21,144 bases of DNA from CBDBJK01 sp965206395 (GCA_965206395.1 CBDBJK010000023.1:1-21144), one strand, 5' to 3'. Shown: positions 1 through 7,804, numbered from the stretch's first letter. Translations and numbers: made by a program. Notes: generated from the letters alone by a model not told the origin.

Positions 1-1
1 C

Positions 2-781
2 ACTCAGAGTGAGATACTTGGGAATATTCCACAGGCTGTCGGTTTCTTGAGCGTATCAACCGGATTTGTTTGGCTGATCGTAGCCCTGGTCAGGCGTCGA
101 GGCTGGAGAATACCTGCATTCGTCATAATTATTGCGCTGGTTCTGGCCTTTGGAAGCGGCCGCTTTGAAATCACCGATAATTCTCCGCTGGCCCGCCAAA
201 GCCATACGGCAGTGGTGTTGCTTGACGGCAGAGTGCTGGTGGCGGGAGGCAAGGAGAGCTGGAAGATTATCGCCTCGGCTCGGATATACGACCCGTCCAG
301 AATAACCTAGTCCTCCACCAGTGACATGGCACAGGGGCGTCGTAACCACACGGCGGTGCTGATGCCTGACGGCAGAGTGCTGGTGGCGGGGGGTTTCGAC
401 AATTACAATTTCGGAAGACTTGCTTCAGCGGAAATATACGACCCATCAACTTCCAGAGGGTATGCCGCCAACAGCATGGCCCAAGGGCACCAGAGGCATG
501 CGGCAGTGACACTTACAGATGGGAGGGTGTTGGTCGCGGGTGGCATAGTACTACACAAGGAACATTTGCATGGCTTCCGAACAATTGCCTCGGTGGAGGT
601 ATACGACCCATCCACCGATACCTGGTCTTCGGCCGACAGTATGGCTGATGCACGTCATAACCACACGGCAGCGCTGCTGCCTGATGGTAAAGTGCTGGTT
701 GTGGGCGGCTCTAATGGCGCTCGGCCCCTTGATTCGGCAGAAGTGTATGACCCTTTAACTGACGCCTGGCGGAAACCTTGA
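2..781 (+). pseudogene. Membrane-anchored kelch-repeat protein, 3' part, interrupted by an in-frame TAG
   Basis: The reading frame is open to the left window edge, so the start is outside. The visible part begins with two hydrophobic stretches around the basic segment VRRRGWR (roughly codons 13-27 and 34-48), likely membrane helices. Four kelch repeats follow, each with the pattern H-(T/A)-A-V/A-x2-x-DGRVLVAGG and ending in (S)A-x-I/V-YDP. Known kelch repeats form beta-propellers, often of the galactose-oxidase type; no enzymatic residues can be assigned here. At 308-310 the codon is TAG exactly where repeat 3 has the Trp of 'DTWSS' (TGG), and the same frame continues to the TGA at 779-781. 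A single TGG to TAG change is the simplest reading. Translation could restart at ATG 326. The protein would be anchored with the propeller outside or in the cytoplasm; topology is not resolved. Confidence 0.75.
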
Positions 782-877
782 TATATGTGCCGGTCCGCTG
801 ATTCACGAGCATCCTTAATTCAAGCTAGTCGAGAAAGAGGCTCTAGGTTGTGTTGACATTTGGTGCATAATGGATAC

Positions 878-1180
878 ATGTCAACGACTGAATTACGCAA
901 TGAACAATGGTCGAAAATCCTTGAATTTCTGCGCTCATGCCCAGACCTCTACGTTGGAGAGGAGGACGATTGCAGGCGCTACGTCGAGGCCATCCTGTGG
1001 ATGGCACGAAGTGGTGCTCCTTGGAGACTGCTGCCTGAGCACTACGGTCACTGGAACAGCGTATATAAGCGCTTCGCACGCTGGTGTGAAAAGGGTGTAT
1101 GGGAACGAATGCATCAGCATTTTGTGCAAGACCCCGATATGGAGCATGTCATCATTGATAGCACTGTGATAGCACTGTGA
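878..1180 (+). pseudogene. IS5-like transposase, N-terminal half (copy 1)
   Basis: Starts at ATG 878 (MSTTELRNEQW). It carries the DUF4096-type N-terminal domain common in this group (W-x-R/K-I ... GAPWRLLPEHYGHWNSVY ... RW) and reaches the first catalytic Asp in 'HVIIDST'. Four tandem copies of an 11-bp unit follow directly; reading into the second and third unit gives TGA at 1178-1180. With a single unit the frame would continue as DSTVVRAHPCAAGA, the expected catalytic context. This copy therefore cannot make full-length enzyme unless the repeat contracts. Confidence 0.85.
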
Positions 1181-1201
1181 TAGCACTGTGATAGCACTGT
1201 G
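1158..1201 (+). repeat. 11-bp tandem repeat, 4 units (ATAGCACTGTG)
   Basis: Four exact head-to-tail units lie right after the codon for the first catalytic Asp of the transposase. The other two IS copies hold 3 and 2 units at the same place. Four units keep the codon phase (33 extra bases) but introduce TGA and TAG codons. Confidence 0.97.
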
Positions 1202-1302
1202 GTTCGCGCTCATCCCTGTGCTGCTGGAGCCTCCAAAAAAACGGTGGCCAATCGGCCCAAGCTCTTGGCCGGAGCCGAGGCGGGTTCAGTACCAAGATCC
1301 AC

Positions 1303-1671
1303 GTGAGCGTGGATGGATTGGGCAACCCGTTGCGCTTTGAGCTCACAGCAGGTCAACGTCACGACATCACCCAGGCACAGGCATTGATTGCTGATTTCGA
1401 AACCGAGCATGTGATTGCTGATAAGGGATACGATTCGATGGATTTTCTCCAATGCATCCTGGGCAGGGGCGCGTTACCTGTGATTCCACCTCGGTCAAAT
1501 CGAAAGACGCCACGAGAGTATGATGAGTACCTTTACCGAGAGCGCCACCTTGTGGAGTGTTTCATCAACAAGATCAAGCACTACCGGCATATCTTCTCTC
1601 GCTTTGACAAGCTGTCATCGCGTTTCCTGGGATTCTTGAACTTCGTCGGTGCTCTCATATGGCTCAGATGA
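1303..1671 (+). CDS. IS5-like transposase, C-terminal half (copy 1)
   Basis: This is the second part of the DDE transposase, with the second Asp in 'VIADKGYDS' and the Glu in 'RHLVECFINKIK' (R-x3-E-x6-K). It can start at GTG 1303, but the homologous frame runs further upstream to an A7 run at 1235-1241, reading KKNGGQSAQALGRSRGGFSTKIHV in pieces. That places the join to the first half at the A7 run by a -1 shift, a known way for IS5-group elements to make the fused transposase. It ends inside the right inverted repeat region at TGA 1669-1671. Confidence 0.8.
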   Translation: MSVDGLGNPLRFELTAGQRHDITQAQALIADFETEHVIADKGYDSMDFLQCILGRGALPVIPPRSNRKTPREYDEYLYRERHLVECFINKIKHYRHIFSRFDKLSSRFLGFLNFVGALIWLR

Positions 1672-1719
1672 AATGTCAACACAACCTAATTGAATCCAAG
1701 GTTTTGGGCTTCAATCCTC

Positions 1720-2094
1720 TCATTTTGAGATCGCGGTCTGAGCTTCCATAACCTTGGATTCCATCTCACCAGGATCCCAAGGCTTGGTTATATAATCGAA
1801 TGCTCCAGCGTTCATCGCCTCCAGTTGGTCCTGCTCTTGTCCCTTGGCACTCACCATGATCACGGATATGGATTGTGTGGTCGGGTTGTTCTTCAGACTT
1901 TTCAGCACCACAAAGCCATCCATAATCGGCATCCACACGTCCAGGAGGATAACGTCGGGATGTTCCAAGCGAGCCTTCTCGATAGCCGTATCTCCGTTCT
2001 TGGCCTCTATCGCTTCATATCCTGCTTCAGAGAGGATGTCCACCAGCAGGTCTCTGATGTCCTGCTCGTCATCCACTACGAGCACCTTCGGCAT
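1720..2094 (-). CDS. Stand-alone response regulator receiver (CheY-like)
   Basis: 124 residues, a complete receiver domain and nothing else. The acidic pocket is D8-D9, the phosphoacceptor is D52 in 'ILLDVWMP', the switch Thr/Ser is S82 in 'MVSAKG' and the conserved Lys is K104 in 'ITKPWDP'. A GAGGAG ribosome site sits about 8 bases before the ATG. It is the last gene of the minus-strand two-component cluster, 74 bases after the end of the broken kinase. Lacking an output domain, it would act by protein-protein contact or as a phosphate carrier for the kinases upstream. It appears intact. Confidence 0.93.
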   Translation of the reverse strand: MPKVLVVDDEQDIRDLLVDILSEAGYEAIEAKNGDTAIEKARLEHPDVILLDVWMPIMDGFVVLKSLKNNPTTQSISVIMVSAKGQEQDQLEAMNAGAFDYITKPWDPGEMESKVMEAQTAISK

Positions 2095-2168
2095 CGTAGC
2101 TCTCCTCTATAGGCTCCCTGGAGTGCCAACTCCCGCCTTCGGACTTGCGACGTTAACTGTACCATTTG

Positions 2169-2694
2169 TCAGACCTGGACTACTGATGACTGAACTTGCG
2201 AATTCCCGTGCTCGATGTCAACATCCGTCTGTGGCAAGGTGAAACTGAATATAGTGCCTCTTCCTTCTTCACTCTCAACCCGAATCTCGCCCCCGTGCGC
2301 TTCTATGAGGTGTTTGGTAATGAAAAGTCCGAGGCCGGTGCCTGACACCTGGCGAGTCGAGGAGTTGTCGGCACGGAAAAACTTGGTGAATAGCTTGGAC
2401 TGGTCAACCTCTGAGATGCCTATCCCTGTGTCTGAGACGTCAATTTGTACAAATCCCGTTTCTTCTTTAACAGTAACGGTAACGGTAGACCCCTGGGCGG
2501 AATACTTAGAGGCATTGCTAAGCAGATTAGCTATCACCTGAGAGAATCGAAGCCTGTCAGCTTGGATCGCGGGTAGATCATAGGGTATGTTTAGTACAAC
2601 ATCTATTTGCATGTCTTCGATTAGGGCCTGCATAGACCTGACTACATCCTCAATCTCTTGTCGTATGTTGAGTTCGGCAAGACTGAGTTCAATG
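2169..2694 (-). pseudogene. Histidine kinase, ATPase half, cut off from its His domain by an IS remnant
   Basis: Native kinase sequence starts near 'GIELSLAELNIRQEI' and carries a HATPase_c domain: N-box 'VIANLLSNASKYS', G1 'DVSDTGIGIS', F-box 'LFTKFFR' and G2 'GTGLGLFITKHLIEAHGG'. It ends with a short polar tail rich in Gln and Val. The frame extends about 25 codons upstream into the antisense of an IS3-like transposase, so those residues are not native. The His-containing half lies at 2901-3080 on the same strand. About 40-50 kinase residues between the H-box region and this point are missing, judged from usual HisKA/HATPase spacing. Probably non-functional as a kinase. Confidence 0.85.
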
Positions 2695-2900
2695 CCTACC
2701 TGGAGTTCTACAACCGGCAGAGGCCTCACCAGGCTTTGGGCTACCGGACCCCAGCAGAGGTGTACCAACATGGCCAGGAAGAAAGGGGAGCAGCAGCTGA
2801 AGAAGCAGGGCTGCCATCGGGCTTGGTGAAACCTAGCGCAGGGGTGGGAGACTCTCTTAATTTAGCCCTCGTGCTGTCTTAATAATGGGGTCCACCTTAC
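2695..2900 (+). mobile_element. IS3-family remnant (3' end of a transposase gene and terminal repeat)
   Basis: On the plus strand a frame reads EFNAYLEFYNRQRPHQ followed by ALGYRTPAEVY, the C-terminal signature of IS3-type OrfB/integrase-core transposases, then a low-similarity tail ending at TAA 2880-2882. The sequence GGGGTCCACCTTA just after it looks like an IS end. Only about 200 bases remain. The right edge looks like a true end; the left edge stops abruptly inside the transposase, pointing to a deletion that removed the rest of the IS together with part of the host kinase. Edges are good to about 10 bases. Confidence 0.75.
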
Positions 2901-3417
2901 TCTCTCCAGGTCAAGTAGTACCCTATCGATGTAGCCCACAATACTGGTCAGTGGAGTCTTGAGCTCGTGAGACGCCGTAGACAGAATCTGGTCTTTGGCC
3001 AGGGAGGCCTCCTCCAATTCGCTCACGCGATCTGCCAAATCGGACTGCAACTCCACCATCCGTTCCCCCACGCCAACGCGCGCGCAACTCCTGAAGGTCG
3101 AACGGCTTGATGACGTAGTCATTGGCTCCAGCCTCGAGACCCTGCACGATATCTTCTCTGTCCCTTCTAGCGGTCAGGAGAATGATGTAGGTTTCACCGA
3201 GGTTAGAGGATTCGCGGGCCCTCCGGCAGATTTCTGGGCCATCCATGCCTGGCATCATCCAGTCAAGGATAGCCAAAGGGGGTGCGTCTTCACATTGAAG
3301 CGCCTGCCACGCTTCAGAGCCATCGGAGCAGACGACGACGTTATGTCCCCAATTGACCAGCGTGGTTTCCAGCCTACGACGGGAGACGGGTTCGTCTTCG
3401 GCAATCAAGATTCTCAT
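2901..3417 (-). pseudogene. Receiver-histidine kinase gene, 5' part (REC-coiled coil-HisKA), frameshifted
   Basis: Starts at ATG 3417, overlapping the previous stop codon by four bases (ATGA). A full receiver comes first: D8, phosphoacceptor D52 in 'AILDWMMPGMDG', T82 and K104 in 'YVIKPFDLQELRAR'. A coiled-coil linker (MVELQSDLADRVSELEE) and the HisKA H-box 'STASHELKTPLTSIVGY' follow, but in another frame. Alignment with the neighbouring paralogue shows two bases missing around 3078-3086, where the paralogue has ACGCGCCCTCAGC. Kinase sequence stops at 'LLDLERVR', where the IS3-like remnant begins; the ATPase half is at 2169-2694. Originally this would be one receiver-kinase reading a phosphoryl signal and passing it on. 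Now it is broken twice. Confidence 0.85.
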
Positions 3418-4115
3418 GGATCGTTCTTCTCCCCCTCATCCCCGCCGAGATTGACCAGAGCCGGCGCCATGTCCATGCCATGATTAGGACTTCTTGCCGA
3501 ACTCGCCTGTTGTCCATATCGTTTTATTTGGGGCTTAACCACCTTCTCGTGACAGTCTGGGCAGTAGGTATGGCTGAACTGAGCTTGCGAATGCTCCGTA
3601 ACATAAATTTCAACCTGCTGCCAGTAATCCCGGTCGTCACGGATCCTTTTACAATAGCAGCAGATGGGGAGAAGTCCCTGCAGTTGTTTGACCTGCGAGA
3701 GTGACTCTTCCAATTCGCTCACGCGATCTGCCAATTGGGACTGCAATTCCACCATCCGTTCCCCCACGCCAACACGCGCCCTCAGCTCCTGAAGGTCGAA
3801 CGGCTTGATGACGTAGTCGTTGGCTCCAGCCTCGAGACCCTCTACTATATCCGATTTGCTTTCCTTGACAGTTAGCATGATGATGTACAGCGGTTGGAGC
3901 CTGGAATTTCGACGCGCTTTATGACAGACATCGATGCCGTCCATGCCTGGCATCAGCCAATCGAGGATGACCAAGGGTGGTGCGTCTTCACGTTGGAGCA
4001 CCTGCCATGCCTCGTTGCCGTCACAGGCCAACAGGACATCGTATCCCCAGCGTGTCAATGCAGCATGGAGTCCGTGGCGTGTGGTGCGGTCGTCCTCTGC
4101 AATCAGGACTCTCAT
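3414..4115 (-). CDS. Response regulator with C-terminal zinc-ribbon-like domain
   Basis: 233 residues. Receiver at 1-115: D8-D9, phosphoacceptor D52 in 'VILDWLMPGMDG', T82, K104. Coiled coil at about 118-147. From 149 to 195 comes a small Cys domain: C152/C153-x-C155 in 'LLPICCYCKRIRDD', then C185-x2-C188-H189 in 'HTYCPDCHEK'. This matches the small CxxC...CPxC module often found at the end of PAS kinases and receivers; its exact job is not established. The start overlaps the stop of the hybrid kinase by four bases (ATGA) and a GAGG lies 10 bases upstream, so translation is probably coupled. The receiver and linker are closely similar to the next gene's, implying tandem duplication. It appears intact; the last 35 residues look disordered. 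Confidence 0.9.
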   Translation of the reverse strand: MRVLIAEDDRTTRHGLHAALTRWGYDVLLACDGNEAWQVLQREDAPPLVILDWLMPGMDGIDVCHKARRNSRLQPLYIIMLTVKESKSDIVEGLEAGANDYVIKPFDLQELRARVGVGERMVELQSQLADRVSELEESLSQVKQLQGLLPICCYCKRIRDDRDYWQQVEIYVTEHSQAQFSHTYCPDCHEKVVKPQIKRYGQQASSARSPNHGMDMAPALVNLGGDEGEKNDP

Positions 4116-6072
4116 GCTGTGACATCCTCACTTACCAGTGCTGATAGAGCTTCTCGGAGCCGCCCAATCTCTCCTTCAAGGACCGAGTACGCTTCTTCAG
4201 CATGAGCCACGTTACCAGAACGCCCCATCATTTCCAGTTTGAGTGCCGCCTCATACGCTGCTGAGGCCGAAAAGTTGCCTACCGACCCCTTAAGGGTGTG
4301 GGCAGATCGATGCAGACTCTCACTATCCCGGCCTGTTACAGCTTGTCGTATGTCATTCAAGAGTTTGGGGCAGTCATCCGGGAAAATCTCCACCATCTCT
4401 CTTAGAAGCTCCTCGTCACCATCGATGCAGTCCAGGGCCGCGACCTTGTCGATGACTTCGTCTGGAAGCTGTTCCTCGGGGGTGTCCATCTGAGTTTCGG
4501 TGGGAATGGCAACTGCGCCTTCGACGACCTCGAAGAGGTCCTTTGACCGGAGCGGCTTGGAAATGTAGGCATCCATACCCTCCTTAAGACAACGCTCACG
4601 ATCTCCCTTCATTGCGTTGGCTGTCATTGCAACGATTGGGATGTGAATACCAGTAGCTTCCTCCCTCTGGCGAATCGCGGCTGTGGCCTCGAATCCGTCC
4701 ATTTCGGGCATCTGTACATCCATCAGTACGAGGTCGAACCGCTCCTGCTCATGGATGGCAATAGCCTGTTTGCCATCATCGGCTACCACTATCGTATGTC
4801 CACGCTTCTCAAGCAGCCGGACCGCCACCTTCTGGTTGACGGCGTTGTCCTCGGCCAGCAGGATGTGTAGGCTTCTTACGTTCCCTTCCAAAGGTTGACT
4901 GGTGGTCGGAGCAGACTGATCTTTGTACACTGAGGACCCTCCGAGTGCAGTTAATATGGCATCTAGCAGCCTCGATTGTTTTATAGGCTTGATAAGGTAT
5001 CCACTGATGCCCAGCTTCTCACACCGTGCGGCGTCGCCTCGGCGATCGGATGACGTCAGTATCATGGTGGCGGCCTCCGACAGTTCTGGCCTCATATTGA
5101 TGCGCTCGGTCAGTTCAAAGCCATCCATCTCCGGCATGTTGACGTCGATGAGAATTAGAGAGAAGAGCCGACCCGCGGACAGGGCCCGCTCTAACGCCGC
5201 TAGCGCTGCTTGCCCGCTCTCTACTGCGGTAGGTTTCATGTGCCAGTTGGTCAGTATCTGTTCGAGGATGCGCCGGTTCGTGGCATTGTCGTTGACCACC
5301 AGGACAGGAAGGTTGCGTAGTTCTTCCGGTTCTGCCTGCTTTGCGTGCGCTGTGGTACCTGTTCGTAATCCATAGCGTACATTGAAGTGGAAGGTGCTGC
5401 CGCGGCCGACCTCGCTCTCGACCCAAATCCGCCCACCCATCATTTCGACCAGTTTGGAGCAGATCGACAAACCCAGCCCGGTGCCTCCGAAATTGCGCGT
5501 GGTGGAGCTATCAGCCTGCGAGAAGGAGTCAAAGATCGCCTGCTGCTTCTCAGGTGGGATGCCTATGCCCGTATCGGTGATGGCGAAGTGCAGGCAGACC
5601 TCTTCGCTGTCTTGAGATTCCGTCTCCACCCGGACCACTACCTCGCCTTGTTCAGTGAATTTGATGGCATTGCCGACCAGATTGAAGATGATCTGCCGCA
5701 GCCGGGTCGGATCGCCCACCAGCGCGTCCGGCATTTCGGGGTGGACGTCGTATGCCAGTTCCAGTCCCTTTTCATGGGCGCGCAAGGCCAGTAGGTCCAT
5801 GACATCAGCGAGGCTGTCCCGCAGGTTAAAGTCAATGAGCTCGAAGTCTAGCTTCCCTGCCTCGATCTTAGAGAAGTCGAGGATGTCGTTGATTATCTCC
5901 AAAAGCGAATCAGCGGACTTCCTCACGGTATTAATGTATTCTCGTTGTTCAGCAGTGAGCTCAGTATCAAGTGTAAGTTCAGTCATCCCCATGATTCCGT
6001 TCATCGGGGTGCGGATCTCGTGGCTCATGCTGGCGAGGAAATTCGACTTGGCACGCGAGGCTTCGAGGGCGG
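4112..6072 (-). pseudogene. Hybrid histidine kinase, catalytic half (HisKA-HATPase-REC-REC-HPt), separated by a frameshift
   Basis: BarA/ArcB-like layout. Native reading begins near 'AALEASRAKSNFL'. In order: H-box 'MSHEIRTPMNG', N-box 'NLVGNAIKF', G1 'TDTGIGIPPE', G2 'GGTGLGLSICSKL', first receiver with Asp in 'ILIDVNMPEMDG' and Lys in 'LIKPI', second receiver with Asp in 'VLMDVQMPEMDG' and Lys in 'ISKPL', then an HPt domain with His in 'RSAHTLKGS'. Receiver 1 has 'VVNDNATN' where the acidic pair is usual, so its metal site may be weakened. Every transfer residue of a phosphorelay is otherwise present. The sensor half lies upstream in another frame: one G seems lost at about 6073, since 'CGCGAG-CCGCCCTC' reads correctly with one extra G. 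An ORF in this frame runs up to 6238, but those residues are not native. Confidence 0.9.
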
Positions 6073-6912
6073 CTCGCGGGCTAGACGCAGCTCCTGCTCC
6101 GTCTGTTTGCGCTCGGCTAGCTGGTTCTCGACCAACGACAGCTCCCGCCTGTTGGTCCGGTATATAGTCAGGTCGGCCACGAAGATGAAGCCAAGGAGGA
6201 CGAAGAAAAGTCCTCCCATCGTTCCTACCATTGTCCATAGAACCACGGACTTTGTATCATCAACCTGAATGGCAAGATCGTCGGCTACATCCCTACTAAA
6301 ATCCATGACGCCTATAATTTGGCCCGAGGGAGTCTCTCGCAGGGGTACGAAGATTTCCATGATATCGGTGCGGCGACTGACTCCGTCCAAGTCGACAACT
6401 TCATTGTTCTTCGCCAGAATAGACGCGGTTCCTCCGGTTACCGCCTGCTGATATAGAGGACTTTCCCGGTTGCTTACACCAACGACTTCAGGGTCAGTAC
6501 TCCACACAACCATACCGTTGCGGTCGAGGAGGCTGAATTGCACGATGTTTAACCCCTCTATCATCATAGGAAGGTGAGTGGGTAATCCGTCGGCACCTGT
6601 CAAGTCCTCCAGGGTAAGTGGCATTGCTTGATGCATGCCCTGCATGGCGTTACCGTTGTCGACATCCCCAGTGGATGACATACCGGTTGGCATAGGCTGT
6701 TGCATGTCCTGCATTGAGTTGCTGTCGGTCATGGTCCTGGTGGCTGGCATCCCGTCCATCGAATTTTGGCCTCTCATCATGGACTGAATATGCAATGCAT
6801 CCCGGGCTGTGTTCTCCTCGGCAAGGTCTCCGATGACGCGGTTTACTGAGAAGGTAGCGAGGAAGACCTGTATTTGCCTTTCGTCCACCTTCGGAAAGTA
6901 ATAGCATAAAGC
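6073..6912 (-). pseudogene. Hybrid histidine kinase, periplasmic sensor half, 5' end removed by an IS
   Basis: Front of the hybrid kinase. The first native residues after the IS edge are about 'LCYYFPKVDERQIQVFLAT', so the start codon and first membrane helix have been cut off by IS copy 2; the ATG at 6942 belongs to the IS. A Met-rich segment comes next, with 12 Met and 2 His within about 53 residues (motifs MQDMQQPMPTGM, AMQGMHQAMP). Then follows a Cache-like sensor region (VVWSTDPEVVGVS ... IFVPLRETPSGQIIGVMDF), one transmembrane helix (VVLWTMVGTMGGLFFVLLGF) and a coiled-coil linker ending 'EQELRLARE', where the frame breaks. The domain would face outside. The Met/His segment resembles metal-binding Met motifs, so copper or silver sensing is possible but only inferred. 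Confidence 0.82.
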
Positions 6913-6929
6913 TAGGTTGTGTTGACATT

Positions 6930-7298
6930 TCATCTGAGCCATATGAGAGCACCGACGAAGTTTAAGAATCCCAGGAAACGCGATGACAGCTTGTCAAAGC
7001 GAGAGAAGATATGCCGGTAGTGCTTGATCTTGTTGATGAAACACTCCACAAGGTGGCGCTCTCGGTAAAGGTACTCATCATACTCTCGTGGCGTCTTTCG
7101 ATTTGACCGAGGTGGAATCACAGGTAACGCGCCCCTGCCCAGGATGCATTGGAGAAAATCCATCGAATCGTATCCCTTATCAGCAATCACATGCTCGGTT
7201 TCGAAATCAGCTATCAATGCCTGTGCCTGGGTGATGTCGTGACGTTGACCTGCTGTGAGCTCAAAGCGCAACGGGTTGCCCAATCCATCCACGCTCAC
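6930..7298 (-). CDS. IS5-like transposase, C-terminal half (copy 2)
   Basis: Same protein as the C-terminal half in copy 1, with the ADKGYDS and R-x3-E-x6-K catalytic motifs. The homologous frame extends upstream from GTG 7298 to the A7 run (7360-7366 as T on the plus strand), the likely -1 frameshift point joining the two halves. Confidence 0.8.
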   Translation of the reverse strand: MSVDGLGNPLRFELTAGQRHDITQAQALIADFETEHVIADKGYDSMDFLQCILGRGALPVIPPRSNRKTPREYDEYLYRERHLVECFINKIKHYRHIFSRFDKLSSRFLGFLNFVGALIWLR

Positions 7299-7399
7299 GT
7301 GGATCTTGGTACTGAACCCGCCTCGGCTCCGGCCAAGAGCTTGGGCCGATTGGCCACCGTTTTTTTGGAGGCTCCAGCAGCACAGGGATGAGCGCGAAC

Positions 7400-7432
7400 C
7401 ACAGTGCTATCACAGTGCTATCACAGTGCTAT
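7400..7432 (-). repeat. 11-bp tandem repeat, 3 units
   Basis: Three exact units (CACAGTGCTAT on the plus strand) at the position that has four and two units in the sister IS copies. Three units leave 22 extra bases relative to a single unit and bring in a TGA stop. Confidence 0.97.
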
Positions 7433-7712
7433 CAATGATGACATGCTCCATATCGGGGTCTTGCACAAAATGCTGATGCATTCGTTCCCATACACCCTTT
7501 TCACACCAGCGTGCGAAGCGCTTATATACGCTGTTCCAGTGACCGTAGTGCTCAGGCAGCAGTCTCCAAGGAGCACCACTTCGTGCCATCCACAGGATGG
7601 CCTCGACGTAGCGCCTGCAATCGTCCTCCTCTCCAACGTAGAGGTCTGGGCATGAGCGCAGAAATTCAAGGATTTTCGACCATTGTTCATTGCGTAATTC
7701 AGTCGTTGACAT
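7410..7712 (-). pseudogene. IS5-like transposase, N-terminal half (copy 2)
   Basis: Same N-terminal half as in copy 1, from ATG 7712 (MSTTEL) to the IIDST motif. It stops at a TGA created by the repeat units, so it is separated from the catalytic C-terminal half. Confidence 0.85.
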
Positions 7713-7804
7713 GTATCCATTATGCACCAAATGTCAACACAACCTAGTAATCAATACAAGGATCAAGAAGTGACGCCCCTAGTCGGTAATTGGAGCGGAA
7801 TAAA

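Larger units (their letters stand above)
846..1686 (+). mobile_element. IS5-family (IS427-like) insertion sequence, copy 1 (841 bp)
   Basis: The ends are perfect 16-bp inverted repeats GGTTGTGTTGACATTT, flanked by TA on both sides (844-845 and 1687-1688), fitting the short TA-type target duplication of this group. Inside are two reading frames of one DDE transposase: the first ends with the first catalytic Asp motif (IIDST), the second carries ADKGYDS and the R-x3-E-x6-K signature typical of IS5/IS4-like enzymes. Copies 2 and 3 in the window are nearly identical except for the number of 11-bp units inside the transposase gene (four here). Confidence 0.93.
6915..7744 (-). mobile_element. IS5-family (IS427-like) insertion sequence, copy 2 (830 bp), inverted
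   Basis: Same element as at 846-1686 on the opposite strand, with the same 16-bp ends, flanked by TA at 6913-6914 and 7745-7746. It is 11 bp shorter because it has three instead of four tandem units; I noticed one further base difference, an A for T in the region coding 'ALIADFE'. It cut off the 5' end of the hybrid kinase gene and now lies 60 bases upstream of the amidohydrolase start, so it has replaced the regulatory DNA of both genes. Confidence 0.93.

Noticed and set aside
1158..1201. Short direct repeats as a CRISPR-like array
   Set aside because: The units are 11 bases, abut with no spacers and lie inside a transposase gene.
4923..6167. Several plus-strand frames across the hybrid kinase
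   Set aside because: They are antisense to well-conserved kinase and receiver motifs and have no domain features or ribosome sites.
846..7744. A composite transposon carrying the phosphorelay genes as cargo
   Set aside because: The flanking TA copies are too short to prove joint movement, and copy 2 interrupts the kinase gene, which argues for separate insertions.
7745..7804. An outward IS promoter driving the amidohydrolase
   Set aside because: TTGACA occurs near the IS end, but no acceptable -10 box stands 16-18 bases downstream.
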